Shown: positions 35,114 to 43,657 of the stretch, piece after piece
Layout of the letters: every line of letters starts with the position of its first letter
Numbering within the stretch: position 1 is the stretch's first letter
From: Mitsuaria sp. WAJ17
GTDB taxonomy: Bacteria > Pseudomonadota > Gammaproteobacteria > Burkholderiales > Burkholderiaceae_C
Direction of reading: 5' to 3'
Assembly (NCBI RefSeq): GCF_014174515.1
Contig: NZ_JACJUG010000029.1
Coordinates: 1 to 53,595 of the forward strand
DNA length: 53,595 nt
The notes under the pieces: model-generated
Seen by the model: only the letters and a program-made list of their open reading frames with translations
Databases searched by the model: none
What the model was told of the DNA's origin: nothing
Position numbers and translations under genes: made by a program

Positions 35114-35851
35114 CTATCGCTCCACCCGCTTCCACCGCCCCTGCTCCAGCAGCTCATGCGGCAGGAACCTCGCCTTGTAGGCCATCTTGGGGCTTTCGGC
35201 GATCCAGTAGCCGAGGTAGAGGTGGGACAGCTGCAGCTGCCGTGCCTGCTCGATCTGCCACAGCACGTTGTAGCTGCCGTAGCTGGTGCCGGGCTCGGGC
35301 TCGTAGAAGGTGTAGACCGCGGAGAGGCCGTCGGTGAGGATGTCCAGGATGGACACCATCTTGAGCACCGCGCTGCCATCCGGCCGCGGCTCGCGGAACT
35401 CCACCAGGCGGGAGTTGATGCGGGACTGGAGCAGGAACTGGGTGTATTGGTCCACGCTGTCGTGGTCCATGCCGCCCCCGCTGTGACGGCCGGCCTGGTA
35501 GCGCAGGTAGAGCTGGTAATGCTCCTCGGAGAAGCCCAGGCGCATCACCCGCGCCTGCAGACCCTCGTGCTGCTGCCAGGCGCGGCGCTGGCTGCGCGAG
35601 GGCTTGAAGTCCGCCACGGGGATGCGCATCGGCACGCAGGCCTGGCAGCCCTCGCAAAAGGGCCGGTAGGTGAACATGCCGCTGCGGCGGAAACCGGCTT
35701 CCACGAGGCCGGAGTAGGCGTCCGCATGGATGAGGTGGCTGGGCGTGGCCACCTGCGAGCGCGCCAGGCGCTGCGGCAGGTAGCTGCAGGGGTAGGGCGC
35801 CGTCGCGTAGAACTGCAGCTCGGCCAGCGGGAGTTCCTTGGGATGCGTCAC
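35114..35851 (-). CDS. bpt: Aspartate/glutamate leucyltransferase
   Basis: Bpt transfers Leu from Leu-tRNA to N-terminal Asp or Glu of proteins, marking them for ClpS/ClpAP (N-degron pathway). The protein has 245 aa from a GTG start (VTHPKELPLAELQFYATAPYPCSYLPQRLARSQ). The N-terminal Cys-containing region YPCSYLPQR...AGFRRSGMFTYRPFCEGCQACVPMRIPV is the ATE/Bpt signature. The C-terminal ATE domain holds YTFYEPEPGTSYGSYNVLWQIEQAR and YLGYWIAESPKMAYKARFLPHELL. The start is GTG because the conserved N-terminus begins here and no ATG is in reach. It lies 22 bp behind aat, so the two form an operon. Confidence 0.94.
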   Translation of the reverse strand: MTHPKELPLAELQFYATAPYPCSYLPQRLARSQVATPSHLIHADAYSGLVEAGFRRSGMFTYRPFCEGCQACVPMRIPVADFKPSRSQRRAWQQHEGLQARVMRLGFSEEHYQLYLRYQAGRHSGGGMDHDSVDQYTQFLLQSRINSRLVEFREPRPDGSAVLKMVSILDILTDGLSAVYTFYEPEPGTSYGSYNVLWQIEQARQLQLSHLYLGYWIAESPKMAYKARFLPHELLEQGRWKRVER

Positions 35852-35873
35852 GGTGGCGGCAGGGGCTAAAGGG

Positions 35874-36662
35874 TCAGTCGGTCGGGCCTGGTGAGGGGGC
35901 CGGGTGGACGGAGGGCGCAGGCTGGGCCGGCAGGTCCAGCAAGTCCCAGAGGCCTGCATGATAGGTCCAATCGCGCGGCGCCTCCTCAACGACCTTGGCT
36001 CGCAGATGGGCCTCGAAGGCCTCGCGGGGCAGCTCGAAGGCGCCCAGGGAGGCCAGGTGGCGGGTGTTCTGCTGGCAATCGATCCAGGGGATGCCATGGT
36101 GCCTGCATAGGCAGACCAGGGCGGCCAGGGCGATCTTGGAGGCGTCGGTGCGGCGCATGAACATGGACTCGCCAAAGAACATGCGGCCGATGTTGACGCC
36201 GTAGAGCCCACCCGCGAGCTCCCCATCCATCCAGGTCTCGACGCTGTGCACCACGCCCTGGCGGGCCAGCTCCTGGTAGGCAGCCTGCATCTCGGGCAGG
36301 ATCCAGGTGCCGCTCTGGCCCTCGCGCGGGCTGCTGGCGCAGGCGCGCAGGACCTCGGCCGTGGCGCTGTCCACCCGGATCTCGCAGCCGGGGGTCTGGC
36401 GGAATCGCTGCAGGGTCTTGCGCAGGGAGCGTGAGAGCTTGAAGTGGCGGGTCTGCAGCACCATGCGCGGGTCCGGGCTCCACCACAGGATGGGCTGGCC
36501 GCGGCCGTACCAGGGAAAGATGCCCAGCGAGTAGGCGGCCTTGAGGCGCTCCGGGGAGAGGTCACCGCCAGCGGCCAACAGGCCCGGCGCTTCCGAGCCG
36601 GGGCCCAGGGCCTGCGAGGCCGGGGGAAAATCCAGGGAATCGGGGGCCAGCCAGGGGATCAT
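35874..36662 (-). CDS. aat: Leucyl/phenylalanyl-tRNA--protein transferase
   Basis: Aat adds Leu or Phe to N-terminal Lys or Arg of proteins, the other bacterial N-degron route feeding ClpS/ClpAP. The protein has 262 aa. The start MIPWLAPDSLDFPPASQAL at 36662 is the usual N-terminus. Family motifs are GLLAAGGDLSPERLKAAYSLGIFPWY, ILWWSPDPRMVL, VHSVETWMDGELAGGLYGVNIGRMFFGESMFM and IDCQQNTRHLASLGA. A Pro-rich tail (PAQPAPSVHPAPSPGPTD) is lineage-specific. Together with bpt it gives both branches of leucylation. Confidence 0.95.
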   Translation of the reverse strand: MIPWLAPDSLDFPPASQALGPGSEAPGLLAAGGDLSPERLKAAYSLGIFPWYGRGQPILWWSPDPRMVLQTRHFKLSRSLRKTLQRFRQTPGCEIRVDSATAEVLRACASSPREGQSGTWILPEMQAAYQELARQGVVHSVETWMDGELAGGLYGVNIGRMFFGESMFMRRTDASKIALAALVCLCRHHGIPWIDCQQNTRHLASLGAFELPREAFEAHLRAKVVEEAPRDWTYHAGLWDLLDLPAQPAPSVHPAPSPGPTD

Positions 36663-36726
36663 GGGCCCATGGTAGCCGCTGCCCGGCGGACGGCCCGGAC
36701 TCGCCATACGTTCAAGAGAGGATCAG

Positions 36727-37080
36727 ATGATCAAGGTCTACGGCATTGCCAACTGTGACACCGTCAAGAAGGCCCGCAGCTGGCTGGACGCGCAGGGGCT
36801 GCCCCATGAATTCCACGATTACAAGAAGGCCGGTGTGCCTGAAGCCCTGCTGTCGCAGTGGCAGGCCGCTCTGGGCTGGGAGCCCTTGGTCAACCGCAGC
36901 GGCACCACCTGGCGCAAGCTGGACGAGGCCCTGCGCGCGGGCGTGGTGGATGGCCCGTCCGCCCGCGTCCTGATGCTGGCCCAGCCCAGCGTGATCAAGC
37001 GCCCGCTGGTCGACTGGGGTGACGGCCGACTGAGTCTGGGCTTCAAGCCGGAGCAGTTCGAGGCCCTGCGCCGGGGCTGA
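36727..37080 (+). CDS. ArsC/Spx-superfamily protein, YffB-like
   Basis: This is a thioredoxin-fold protein of 117 aa. It begins MIKVYGIANCDTVKKARSWLDAQGLPHEFHDYKKAGVP, the YffB-type N-terminus with a single active-site Cys in NCDTVKKAR. The late PSVIKRPLVDWGDGRLSLGFKPEQF is the family's conserved cis-Pro loop and C-terminus. YffB-like proteins are annotated as glutathione-dependent reductases of unclear substrate, not true arsenate reductases. No ars genes are nearby. It diverges from aat with 64 bp between. Confidence 0.9.
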   Translation: MIKVYGIANCDTVKKARSWLDAQGLPHEFHDYKKAGVPEALLSQWQAALGWEPLVNRSGTTWRKLDEALRAGVVDGPSARVLMLAQPSVIKRPLVDWGDGRLSLGFKPEQFEALRRG

Positions 37081-37146
37081 GGGCCGTCCGGACTTGGTGC
37101 GTAGCGGGGCGTCATGCGCCAAGCTGGGGCGTTCTGGAGGTCCGGT

Positions 37147-37163
37147 CGCACTGGGTTGGTGCT
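37147..37163. promoter_or_regulatory. NtrC-like binding site
   Basis: CGCACT-N5-GGTGCT matches the NtrC dyad TGCACC-N5-GGTGCA at 9 of 12 positions with correct spacing. It lies 31 bp before the sigma-54 promoter of amtB, closer than usual for an enhancer. A second GGTGCG/TGCGCC dyad is nearby at about 37097-37120. Confidence 0.55.
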
Positions 37164-37193
37164 TGCGTGGGCGGCTCGTCGCGCCCCAAGCTG

Positions 37194-37207
37194 GGCACTG
37201 TTCTTGC
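37194..37207 (+). promoter_or_regulatory. Sigma-54 promoter of amtB
   Basis: GGCAC-N5-TTGC, with GG and GC exactly 10 bp apart, fits the -24/-12 consensus. It lies 75 bp before the amtB ATG and agrees with nitrogen control of ammonium transport. Confidence 0.75.
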
Positions 37208-37281
37208 GTTCCTGGTGCGCGACGGGCCGCGCTGGTGCGGCCCGTCCTCACGCAACGCCCAGAAACGCCCCAAGGAAGCCC

Positions 37282-38484
37282 ATGGAGTCCATCAAGCAAA
37301 GCGCCGACGCGCTCTTCATCCTGCTCGGCGCCATCATGGTGCTGGCCATGCACGCCGGCTTCGCCTTCCTTGAACTGGGCACGGTGCGCAAGAAGAACCA
37401 GGTCAATGCCCTGGTCAAGATCCTGGTGGACTTCGCGGTGTCCACCGTCGCCTACTTCCTGCTGGGCTACACGGTGGCCTACGGAGTGCACTTCTTCACC
37501 GGGGCCGAGGCCCTGGCCGCGAAGAACGGCTACGAGCTGGTCAAGTTCTTCTTCCTGCTGACCTTCGCGGCGGCCATCCCCGCCATCATCTCGGGCGGCA
37601 TCGCCGAGCGTGCCCGCTTCGGCCCGCAGCTGATGGCCACGGCGGTCATCGTGGGCCTCATCTATCCTGCCTTCGAGGGCGTGGCCTGGAACCAGGCGCT
37701 GGGCATCCAGGCCTGGCTGAAGGCTCAGTTCGGGGCGGAGTTCCATGACTTCGCCGGCTCGGTCGTCGTGCACGCGGTGGGCGGTTGGATCGGCCTGGCC
37801 GCGGTGTTGCTGCTGGGCCCGCGGATGAACCGCTATCGCAAGGACGGCGCCATCAGCGCCCATCCGCCCTCCAGCATTCCCTTCCTGGCCCTGGGCGCCT
37901 GGGTGCTGGCCGTGGGCTGGTTCGGCTTCAACGTGATGAGCGCGCAGACCCTGGACAAGATCTCCGGCCTCGTCGCCGTCAACTCCCTGATGGCCATGGT
38001 GGGCGGCACCCTGGTGGCCGTACTGATGGGTCGCAACGACCCCGGCTTCGCCTACAACGGCCCCCTGGCCGGCCTGGTGGCCGTGTGCGCGGGCTCGGAC
38101 GTCATGCACCCGCACGGCGCCCTGATCACAGGCGGCGTGGCCGGCTTCATCTTCGTGAAGATGTTCACCCTCACCCAGAACCGCTGGAAGATCGACGACG
38201 TGCTGGGCGTCTGGCCCCTGCACGGCCTGTGCGGCGCTTGGGGTGGCATCGCTTGCGGCATCTTCGGCACGCAGGTGGGCGGCGGCATCGGCGGCGTGAG
38301 CTTCTGGTCCCAGCTGCTGGGTACGCTGATGGGCGTGGCCTGGGCCCTGGCCGGCGGCTTCGTGGTCTACGGCCTGCTCAAGCGCTTCGTGGGCCTGCGC
38401 TTGAGCCAGGAGGAGGAGTTCGAGGGCGCCGACCTCTCCATCCACAAGATCGGCGCCACGCCGGACCGCGAGGTCAGCTGGTAA
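37282..38484 (+). CDS. amtB: Ammonium transporter
   Basis: This is an inner-membrane ammonium channel of 400 aa with about 11 membrane segments and no cleaved signal peptide. Typical blocks are MHAGFAFLELGTVRKKNQVNALVKILVDF, IISGGIAERARF, HDFAGSVVVHAVGGWIGLAA (Asp and first twin His), NDPGFAYNGPLAGLVAVCAG and VWPLHGLCGAWGGIACGIFG (second twin His). The ATG at 37282 follows AAGGAAGCC. Upstream open frame (from 37114) is not conserved and contains the promoter elements. A glnK gene is not adjacent, unlike the usual glnK-amtB pair. The C-terminal tail EEEFEGADLSIHKIGATPDREVSW would contact a PII protein. Confidence 0.95.
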   Translation: MESIKQSADALFILLGAIMVLAMHAGFAFLELGTVRKKNQVNALVKILVDFAVSTVAYFLLGYTVAYGVHFFTGAEALAAKNGYELVKFFFLLTFAAAIPAIISGGIAERARFGPQLMATAVIVGLIYPAFEGVAWNQALGIQAWLKAQFGAEFHDFAGSVVVHAVGGWIGLAAVLLLGPRMNRYRKDGAISAHPPSSIPFLALGAWVLAVGWFGFNVMSAQTLDKISGLVAVNSLMAMVGGTLVAVLMGRNDPGFAYNGPLAGLVAVCAGSDVMHPHGALITGGVAGFIFVKMFTLTQNRWKIDDVLGVWPLHGLCGAWGGIACGIFGTQVGGGIGGVSFWSQLLGTLMGVAWALAGGFVVYGLLKRFVGLRLSQEEEFEGADLSIHKIGATPDREVSW

Positions 38485-38508
38485 GCTGAGAACCTCTTTG
38501 ACCCCCAA

Positions 38509-38528
38509 GCACCGCCCGCGGGCGGTGC
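38509..38528. terminator. Perfect 20-nt palindrome between amtB and ribE
   Basis: GCACCGCCC-GC-GGGCGGTGC can form a 9-bp hairpin 25 bp after amtB and 20 bp before ribE. It is followed by TGCCGTTT, a weak T-tract. It may partly end amtB transcription. It is not an FMN riboswitch. Confidence 0.5.
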
Positions 38529-38548
38529 TGCCGTTTCGAGCGTCCGCC

Positions 38549-39244
38549 ATGTTCACAGGCATTGTTCAAGGCGTGGCCCAGGTGGCCGCGCTCAGCGACC
38601 GACCCGGTCTGCGCAGCTTCACCCTGCAGTTCCCGCCCGGTTTCTGCCAGGGCCTGGAGATCGGGGCCAGCGTGGCTTCGGACGGCGTCTGCCTCACGGT
38701 GGTCGCCCTGCACGAAGGCGATCGCGCGGACTTCGACGTCATGCAGCAGAGCCTGAACCTCACCACGCTGGGCGCGCTGCAGCTGGGCAGCCGCATCAAC
38801 GTAGAACGGGCTGCGAAGGACGGCGCCGAGATCGGCGGCCATCCGCTCTCCGGCCACGTGGACTTCATGGCCACGGTGCAGGCCATCCGCCAGCCCGAAA
38901 ACAACCACGTGATCCGCATCGGCGTGCCTGCACCCTGGATGCGCTACATCTTCGCCAAGGGCTATATCGCGGTGAACGGCGCCAGCCTCACCGTGGCCGA
39001 GGCCGGGCGCGAGCGCGACGGCTCGGGCTGGTTCGAGGTCTGGCTCATCCCGGAGACCCTGCGCATGACCACTTTCGGCGAGAAGGGCGTGGGTGCGCCG
39101 CTGCACATCGAGATCGAGCGCCAGACCCAGGTCCTGGTGGACACGGTGCGAGCTGCCGTGGATGAACGCCTGGGCCCACTGCTGCCCCATCTGGAGCAGT
39201 GGCTGGCGGAGAAGGGTCAGGTCTTGCCTGAGCTGCTGGGCTGA
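38549..39244 (+). CDS. ribE: Riboflavin synthase alpha chain
   Basis: The enzyme dismutates two 6,7-dimethyl-8-ribityllumazine to riboflavin and the pyrimidinedione. The protein has 231 aa. Two lumazine-binding barrels are visible: MFTGIVQGVAQV...GASVASDGVCLTVV...GGHPLSGHVDF in the first, and YIFAKGYIAVNGASLTVAEAG...WLIPETLRMTTFGEKGVG in the second. The C-terminal helix QTQVLVDTVRAAVDERLGPLL drives trimer formation. The protein is slightly longer than E. coli's 213 aa through the C-terminus. The ATG at 38549 starts at the conserved MFTGIV. Other rib genes are not in the window. Confidence 0.94.
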   Translation: MFTGIVQGVAQVAALSDRPGLRSFTLQFPPGFCQGLEIGASVASDGVCLTVVALHEGDRADFDVMQQSLNLTTLGALQLGSRINVERAAKDGAEIGGHPLSGHVDFMATVQAIRQPENNHVIRIGVPAPWMRYIFAKGYIAVNGASLTVAEAGRERDGSGWFEVWLIPETLRMTTFGEKGVGAPLHIEIERQTQVLVDTVRAAVDERLGPLLPHLEQWLAEKGQVLPELLG

Positions 39245-39272
39245 GGCCTCGCGCGCTGCACCAGGGGGGGCG

Positions 39273-40709
39273 TCATCGCTGCGCCACGCGCTGCAGCACG
39301 CCCTTCGCGCCGCTGAGGGCGCCGAGCCGGCTGCGCAGGTAGTCGCCCAGCCGCGCCTGCTGGCTGAAGGCCACGTTGAAGCGGATGTGCGGATCCGGCG
39401 TCTTGATCGCCGAGAAAGTGGCGCCCGGCACCAGCAGGATCTTGTTGCGCCAGGCGTCCTGCACCAGCTCGTCCACGTCCACGTCTTCGGGCACCGAGGC
39501 CCACAGGAAGAGGCCGCCCTCGGCGGGGTGGTCCAGCTGCAGGCCGGCCTGCTCCAGCAGCCGGCTGCACTGCAGGCGCGCCTGCTGGAGTCGGCGCTGC
39601 AGGCGGTCCAGGTGCTTGCGCAGGCGGCCGGCCATCAGCGCTTCCAGCAGCACGTATTCGTTCAGCGCAGCACTGCTGAGCACCGAGCAGATCTTGGCCC
39701 GCAGCAGCGGCTTGAGCAGTGCGGGCTCGGCGGCGATGTAGCCCATGCGCAGGGCCGGGCTCAGCACCTTGCAGAAGCTGGAGTAGTAGATGACGCCCTC
39801 CAGGCCCGCCAGCGCCGCCATCCGGCTGGGCTGGCCGGGGTGGAAATGCCCGTGGACGTCGTCCTCGGCGATCAGCAGGCCGTGCTGCCGCGCCAGAACG
39901 AGCAGGCGATGCAGGTTGGCCGGGCTGCTGCTCCAGCCGGTGGGGCTGTGCAGGGCCGGCTGCAGGAAGAGCAGACGAGGGCGGTGCTCGCGGCAGGCGG
40001 CTTCCAGCTGCGCCAGGTCCAGGCCATCCGGCCGCCGGCGGATCGCGATGGGCTGCACGCCCTGCTGGCGCAGCCGGTCGAACATCAGGAAGTAGCCCGG
40101 GTCCTCGACCAGCACCGTGTCGCCTGCGCGCAGGAAGCTGCGGCAGATGAGGTCGATGGCATGGGTGCCGCCATAGCAGGTCATCAGCCGTCCGGCGTCC
40201 ACCGGCAGGCCCTGGCCACGCAGCAGCAGGGCGATGCGCTCGCGCAGCTCGGGCAGGCCCTGGGGCGGGCAGCGCGAGGCCATGCCCGCACTGCTGCGCG
40301 CCAGGCCACGCTGCACGGCGGCGGCGGGGATGGCGTCCTCCAGCCAGGACGGCGGCAGGGCGCCGCTGCTGGCCAGCAGTACGCCGGGGCGCTGGTCATT
40401 GGCCTGCTGGGCGAGCCAGACACCCTCCAGCGCGTCGCCGGCTTCCAGCCAGGACTCGTCGCGCTCCAGGGCTGGCGTCTCGCAGACGAAATAGCCCGCC
40501 GTGCCTCGCGATTCGATGCGGCCTGCGGACGCCAGACGGTCGTAGGCCAGCACCACGGTGTTGGGGCTCACGGCCAGTTGGGTGGCCAGGGCGCGGATGG
40601 AGGGCAGGCGGGCGCCGGGCGGCAGCTGGCGGCGTTCGATCAGGCCGGCCAGGCCGGTCTCGATCTGGTCGGCCAGGGGCTGGGCGGATTGGCGGTCGAG
40701 CGGGATCAC
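39273..40709 (-). CDS. MocR-type (GntR/aminotransferase fusion) transcriptional regulator
   Basis: This 478-aa fusion has a GntR winged helix at residues 1-75 (LADQIETGLAGLIERRQLPPGARLPSIRALATQLAVSPNTVVLAYDRLASAG) and a fold-type I PLP aminotransferase domain from about 105. Substrate and PLP elements are CYGGTHAIDLICRSFLRAGDTVLVEDPGY, IAEDDVHGHFH and the Schiff-base Lys in YYSSFCKVLSPALRMGYI. MocR proteins usually control genes of PLP, GABA, taurine or amino-acid metabolism. The LysE exporter gene immediately upstream (9 bp gap, same strand) is the likely regulated partner. The effector amino acid is unknown. Confidence 0.93.
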   Translation of the reverse strand: MIPLDRQSAQPLADQIETGLAGLIERRQLPPGARLPSIRALATQLAVSPNTVVLAYDRLASAGRIESRGTAGYFVCETPALERDESWLEAGDALEGVWLAQQANDQRPGVLLASSGALPPSWLEDAIPAAAVQRGLARSSAGMASRCPPQGLPELRERIALLLRGQGLPVDAGRLMTCYGGTHAIDLICRSFLRAGDTVLVEDPGYFLMFDRLRQQGVQPIAIRRRPDGLDLAQLEAACREHRPRLLFLQPALHSPTGWSSSPANLHRLLVLARQHGLLIAEDDVHGHFHPGQPSRMAALAGLEGVIYYSSFCKVLSPALRMGYIAAEPALLKPLLRAKICSVLSSAALNEYVLLEALMAGRLRKHLDRLQRRLQQARLQCSRLLEQAGLQLDHPAEGGLFLWASVPEDVDVDELVQDAWRNKILLVPGATFSAIKTPDPHIRFNVAFSQQARLGDYLRSRLGALSGAKGVLQRVAQR

Positions 40710-40718
40710 TAGCGAAGC

Positions 40719-41306
40719 TTAGCGGAGAAAGCTCAGGGCCAGCACGGCCAGCGCGCCGGCCATGAAGAGGTTGAAGCCCCGCTGCACCGCCGGGCGTTCC
40801 AGCAGGCGCCGGATGGCCACGCCGAACAGCGCCCACAGCGAGATCGCCGGGAACCCCATCAGGACGCTCACCACGGCTACCACCAGGGCCGCTTGCAGAG
40901 GCGGGAGGCCGGCGGGCATGAAGACCGAGGCCAGGGTCACCGCCTTGAGCCAGTTCTTGGGGTTGATGAACTGGAACAGGGCGCCATGCGCGAAGCCCAG
41001 CGGCCGGGGCAGTGGCTGGGCTTGCGCGATGCTGGCGCCCCCGAGCTTCCAGGCCAGGAACAGCAGGTACAGGGCGCCACCCATGCGCAGTAGGTTCTGG
41101 GCCAGCGGCCAGGCCAGAAAGAGCTGGCCCAGGCCCAGGCAGCAGGCCATCGTCAGCACGAAGCCGCCCAGCAGGATGCCCAGGATCTGCGGCAGCGTGG
41201 CCCGGTAGCCAAAATTGGCGCCGGAGGTGGTGAGCATGACGTTGTTGGGACCGGGCGTGCCGGACATGAGCAGGCAGTAGCTCATCAGAGGGAGGAGGTC
41301 GGACAT
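40719..41306 (-). CDS. LysE/RhtB family amino-acid exporter
   Basis: This is an inner-membrane exporter of 195 aa with five or six hydrophobic segments. The N-terminal signature is LMSYCLLMSGTPGPNNVMLTTSGANFGYRATLPQILGI, and the GPNN motif is typical of LysE/RhtB members. FQFINPKNWLKAVTLASVF is the second conserved block. ATG 41306 (MSDLLPL) is the family start. It is the first gene of a two-gene unit with the MocR regulator. Exported amino acid or other metabolite cannot be assigned. Confidence 0.92.
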   Translation of the reverse strand: MSDLLPLMSYCLLMSGTPGPNNVMLTTSGANFGYRATLPQILGILLGGFVLTMACCLGLGQLFLAWPLAQNLLRMGGALYLLFLAWKLGGASIAQAQPLPRPLGFAHGALFQFINPKNWLKAVTLASVFMPAGLPPLQAALVVAVVSVLMGFPAISLWALFGVAIRRLLERPAVQRGFNLFMAGALAVLALSFLR

Positions 41307-41617
41307 GGTGCGTGAGGCTTGAGAAGCAGCCCCGAGGCTAGGGGCGCAGCGCAAGCGATCCAAGATACAGACATCGCTCGCTGCCGCAACGCTGTGTCAT
41401 GACTGGCAGGGCTACAGATGCCCGGGGTCAGGCCGTGGATGGGAATCCATGCATCGACCATGCGGCCTGCACCAGCCGCGGCGATGCTGCCGGCGAGGCA
41501 GGGCCAGGGGGCGAGGACTTTAGCGCGTCACCGCGCCCGAACAGGTACAAGCAGTGTGGAGGGCAGACCTGCAGCTTGGCGGCGCCGCGCTGACTCTCGA
41601 GGCAGCCCGGGCCGGGC
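41307..41617. other. Intergenic region, no gene seen
   Basis: This 311-bp gap lies between lysE-like (minus) and the eCIS-core gene end (minus). It should hold the lysE-like promoter near 41310-41400. I see no terminator, repeat or RNA gene that I can support. Confidence 0.6.
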
Positions 41618-43048
41618 TCACAGGAAGGGGTTTTCCGGCGCCCGGCGCGGGCCCAGTGCCTGGCCCGTCAGGCGGGCGTAGGCCTTGACAGCCACCTTGT
41701 TGATCCAGTCGGTGTTGGACACGCCGACCGCCGTGGCCGCGTGCCTGGCTCCACGGTGGCAGAGGTAGAGGATCTGGTCTGGCGTGAACTCGGCCACCAC
41801 GATGTCCATGCAACCCACGACAACCTCGGCGGTGGCGTCCACTTCCATGTGCAAGGCCCACCAGGTACTGGGCTCGATGCTGGCGAGGCGCCCGTCCAGC
41901 TCCAGCAGCAGCTTTCTCGCCTTTTCCTCGCCAACACCTCCAGTGCCGCCGGTAGTCTTCCCCTCGGATCGATCGAAGGCCGTGGCCTCACGCTTTTCCA
42001 GCAGACGCCAGTACATGCTCAACAGGTCCGAGAGCCTGCCGGCCAGCTCGAAAGCCGAGACGTCCCTGACGCCTTCGCTGATGGCCAGCAGCAAGCCGTC
42101 CACGGTGGTGGTGGCCCGCTGCTCTTCCACGGCTTGCGTATGCTGGGCAGACTCATGACCCTGCAGGTTGTCCGTGACGAGCCGGTACAGACCTTCGAGG
42201 AAGCCCTCGACAGTCGTCCCGATCAGCGACTTGATCGAGTTCGTGATCAGCGTTTCTGCGACGGTGTGGTCCCCCTTTCCTTTGCTCGCACTGGTAGGCA
42301 CGCGCTCGTGGAAGGTGATGTTGGCGATATAGGGGCCTCCCTCGTCCAGGAGGTGCACCGCAGCGAACCCGAAGGCCTGGATGGGCGGCGCATCGGACGC
42401 AATGGGGTCCTGCCCGAGCGTGACCGCCGCCTTGCTCCGCAGCTGGGCCTCTTTTGACTGCATGGCCGCTGCGGCCGGGTTCGCCGCCACCGCCGCTGCC
42501 CCGGCTTGCTGAGCGGCCCTGGATTCGCCTGGCCTCCCCGCTGCCCGCGCCCCCATCTGGTCGGCCTCGCGCTCCAGTGCCGCGTCGGTGTTGAGCGCAA
42601 CCCCTTGCTTCATCTGCACCGTCGGTTTCACCCGCCCCTGCGCCTGCTGGACCACATGCCAGGCCTCGTGCGGCAGGTGCTGTTCCTGGCCCGGGCCCAG
42701 GTGGATGTCCTGCCCTTGTGCATAGGCATGGGCTTGCAGGGCGGCCGGCTTGCTGGAGTTGCGGTGCACGCGGACGCCCGACAGGTCGAGCCCGGAGAGG
42801 GACTCGATGCCGGCGCGCAGCGGCTCTGGCAGACCGTTGGCAGCCTGACTTGGCGCCGACGGCGCCAGGGCTCGGAGCTGAGCGATGCGCTGCTGCTGCG
42901 CCTGCTGGCGCGGTGCCTTCGCCAGGCTGACGCCCGCCGCTGGCGCCACGGCGCCGGCGCCAGCGGCGGGCAGCCGCGACGCGGAGCGGCTCGCCTGTCC
43001 CGGGGCGCGTGATTGGGACGGTGGCCGCATGGGCTTCACTCGGGACAT
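41618..43048 (-). CDS. DUF4157/eCIS-core domain protein, candidate injected effector 1
   Basis: This 476-aa protein belongs to the DUF4157 group found in extracellular contractile injection system loci. The N-terminal 60 residues are disordered and hold PRQQAQQQRIAQL (46-58). The DUF4157 domain (about 73-175) carries IESLSGLDLSGVRVHRNSSKP, AYAQGQDIHLGPG and zinc motif HEAWH at 127-131 (LPHEAWHVVQQAQGRVKPTVQ), ending ALEREADQMG. The C-terminal 260 residues (from about 220, FGFAAVHLLDEGGPYIANI) match no family I know and may be the toxic part. Its start overlaps the previous gene by 13 bp, with AAGGAG upstream. Confidence 0.88.
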   Translation of the reverse strand: MSRVKPMRPPSQSRAPGQASRSASRLPAAGAGAVAPAAGVSLAKAPRQQAQQQRIAQLRALAPSAPSQAANGLPEPLRAGIESLSGLDLSGVRVHRNSSKPAALQAHAYAQGQDIHLGPGQEQHLPHEAWHVVQQAQGRVKPTVQMKQGVALNTDAALEREADQMGARAAGRPGESRAAQQAGAAAVAANPAAAAMQSKEAQLRSKAAVTLGQDPIASDAPPIQAFGFAAVHLLDEGGPYIANITFHERVPTSASKGKGDHTVAETLITNSIKSLIGTTVEGFLEGLYRLVTDNLQGHESAQHTQAVEEQRATTTVDGLLLAISEGVRDVSAFELAGRLSDLLSMYWRLLEKREATAFDRSEGKTTGGTGGVGEEKARKLLLELDGRLASIEPSTWWALHMEVDATAEVVVGCMDIVVAEFTPDQILYLCHRGARHAATAVGVSNTDWINKVAVKAYARLTGQALGPRRAPENPFL

Positions 43049-43647
43049 CCCGGCTCCTTCCCATGCGGCAGCCGCCGGCTGAACTCATAGCAGGCGCGCA
43101 GCCACTGGATGTTGGACCCCAGGTCATCGAGCGGCCGGCCCGGGCCTTTCCAATGCGCAGCCAGGGCCTTTCGCAACGGGGCGACGGTGTCCATGTATTC
43201 ATCGGGGAAGGCGATGATCTCGTAGACCAGCGGGAACTCGATATAGCCCAGTTTCACCAGCGCCCCCAGCTGCTCGTAGTGGTAGTGAACGGCGGCGAAA
43301 TCGGCCATCTCGTCTGAAAGGTAGAAGGCCTCGCCGCTGCCGGCCTCGCGGATCTTCTCCTGGATGCGGGGGCGGATCTGCAGCCAGTTCGTGCTGAGGA
43401 AGCGGTGGGCGCGCCGCGCCATCTTGGCGTCCTCCGCGAAGAACTCCTTCACATGCGAGAGCGCCGCCAGGCGGCGGGACATGTCGCCCTTCACCGAGTT
43501 GTCCACGAACTCGCGAAACTGCCCCACCGAGATCGCCGCACCCACGATCACGCTGATGCCCGAGGCGATGCCAACAAGGCTGCGCCAGCGCAGCAGCGCG
43601 GTGCCCAGGCGGCCGCTGGCCAGCGTTGCCGATGTGTCGTCGTCCAT
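43036..43647 (-). CDS. Membrane-anchored protein of unknown function in the eCIS region
   Basis: This 203-aa protein has one hydrophobic segment near the N-terminus (about residues 22-42, LVGIASGISVIVGAAISVGQF) and a helical cytosolic or periplasmic body. The arrangement of a short N-terminal anchor and helical body recalls DUF4760-like proteins, but I cannot confirm it. It sits 10 bp behind the DUF2272 lipoprotein gene and overlaps the eCIS-core gene start, so the three are coupled. A role as effector-linked immunity or chaperone partner is possible but purely inferred from the overlap. Confidence 0.75.
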   Translation of the reverse strand: MDDDTSATLASGRLGTALLRWRSLVGIASGISVIVGAAISVGQFREFVDNSVKGDMSRRLAALSHVKEFFAEDAKMARRAHRFLSTNWLQIRPRIQEKIREAGSGEAFYLSDEMADFAAVHYHYEQLGALVKLGYIEFPLVYEIIAFPDEYMDTVAPLRKALAAHWKGPGRPLDDLGSNIQWLRACYEFSRRLPHGKEPGCPE

Positions 43648-43657
43648 GAGGTCGTCC

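Noticed and set aside
36727..37080. Arsenate reductase ArsC proper
   Set aside because: It has the YffB-type N-terminus and no ars genes nearby. The name arsenate reductase would mislead.
38485..38548. FMN riboswitch before ribE
   Set aside because: The leader is only about 60 bp with a simple 20-nt palindrome. The conserved multi-helix FMN element is absent.
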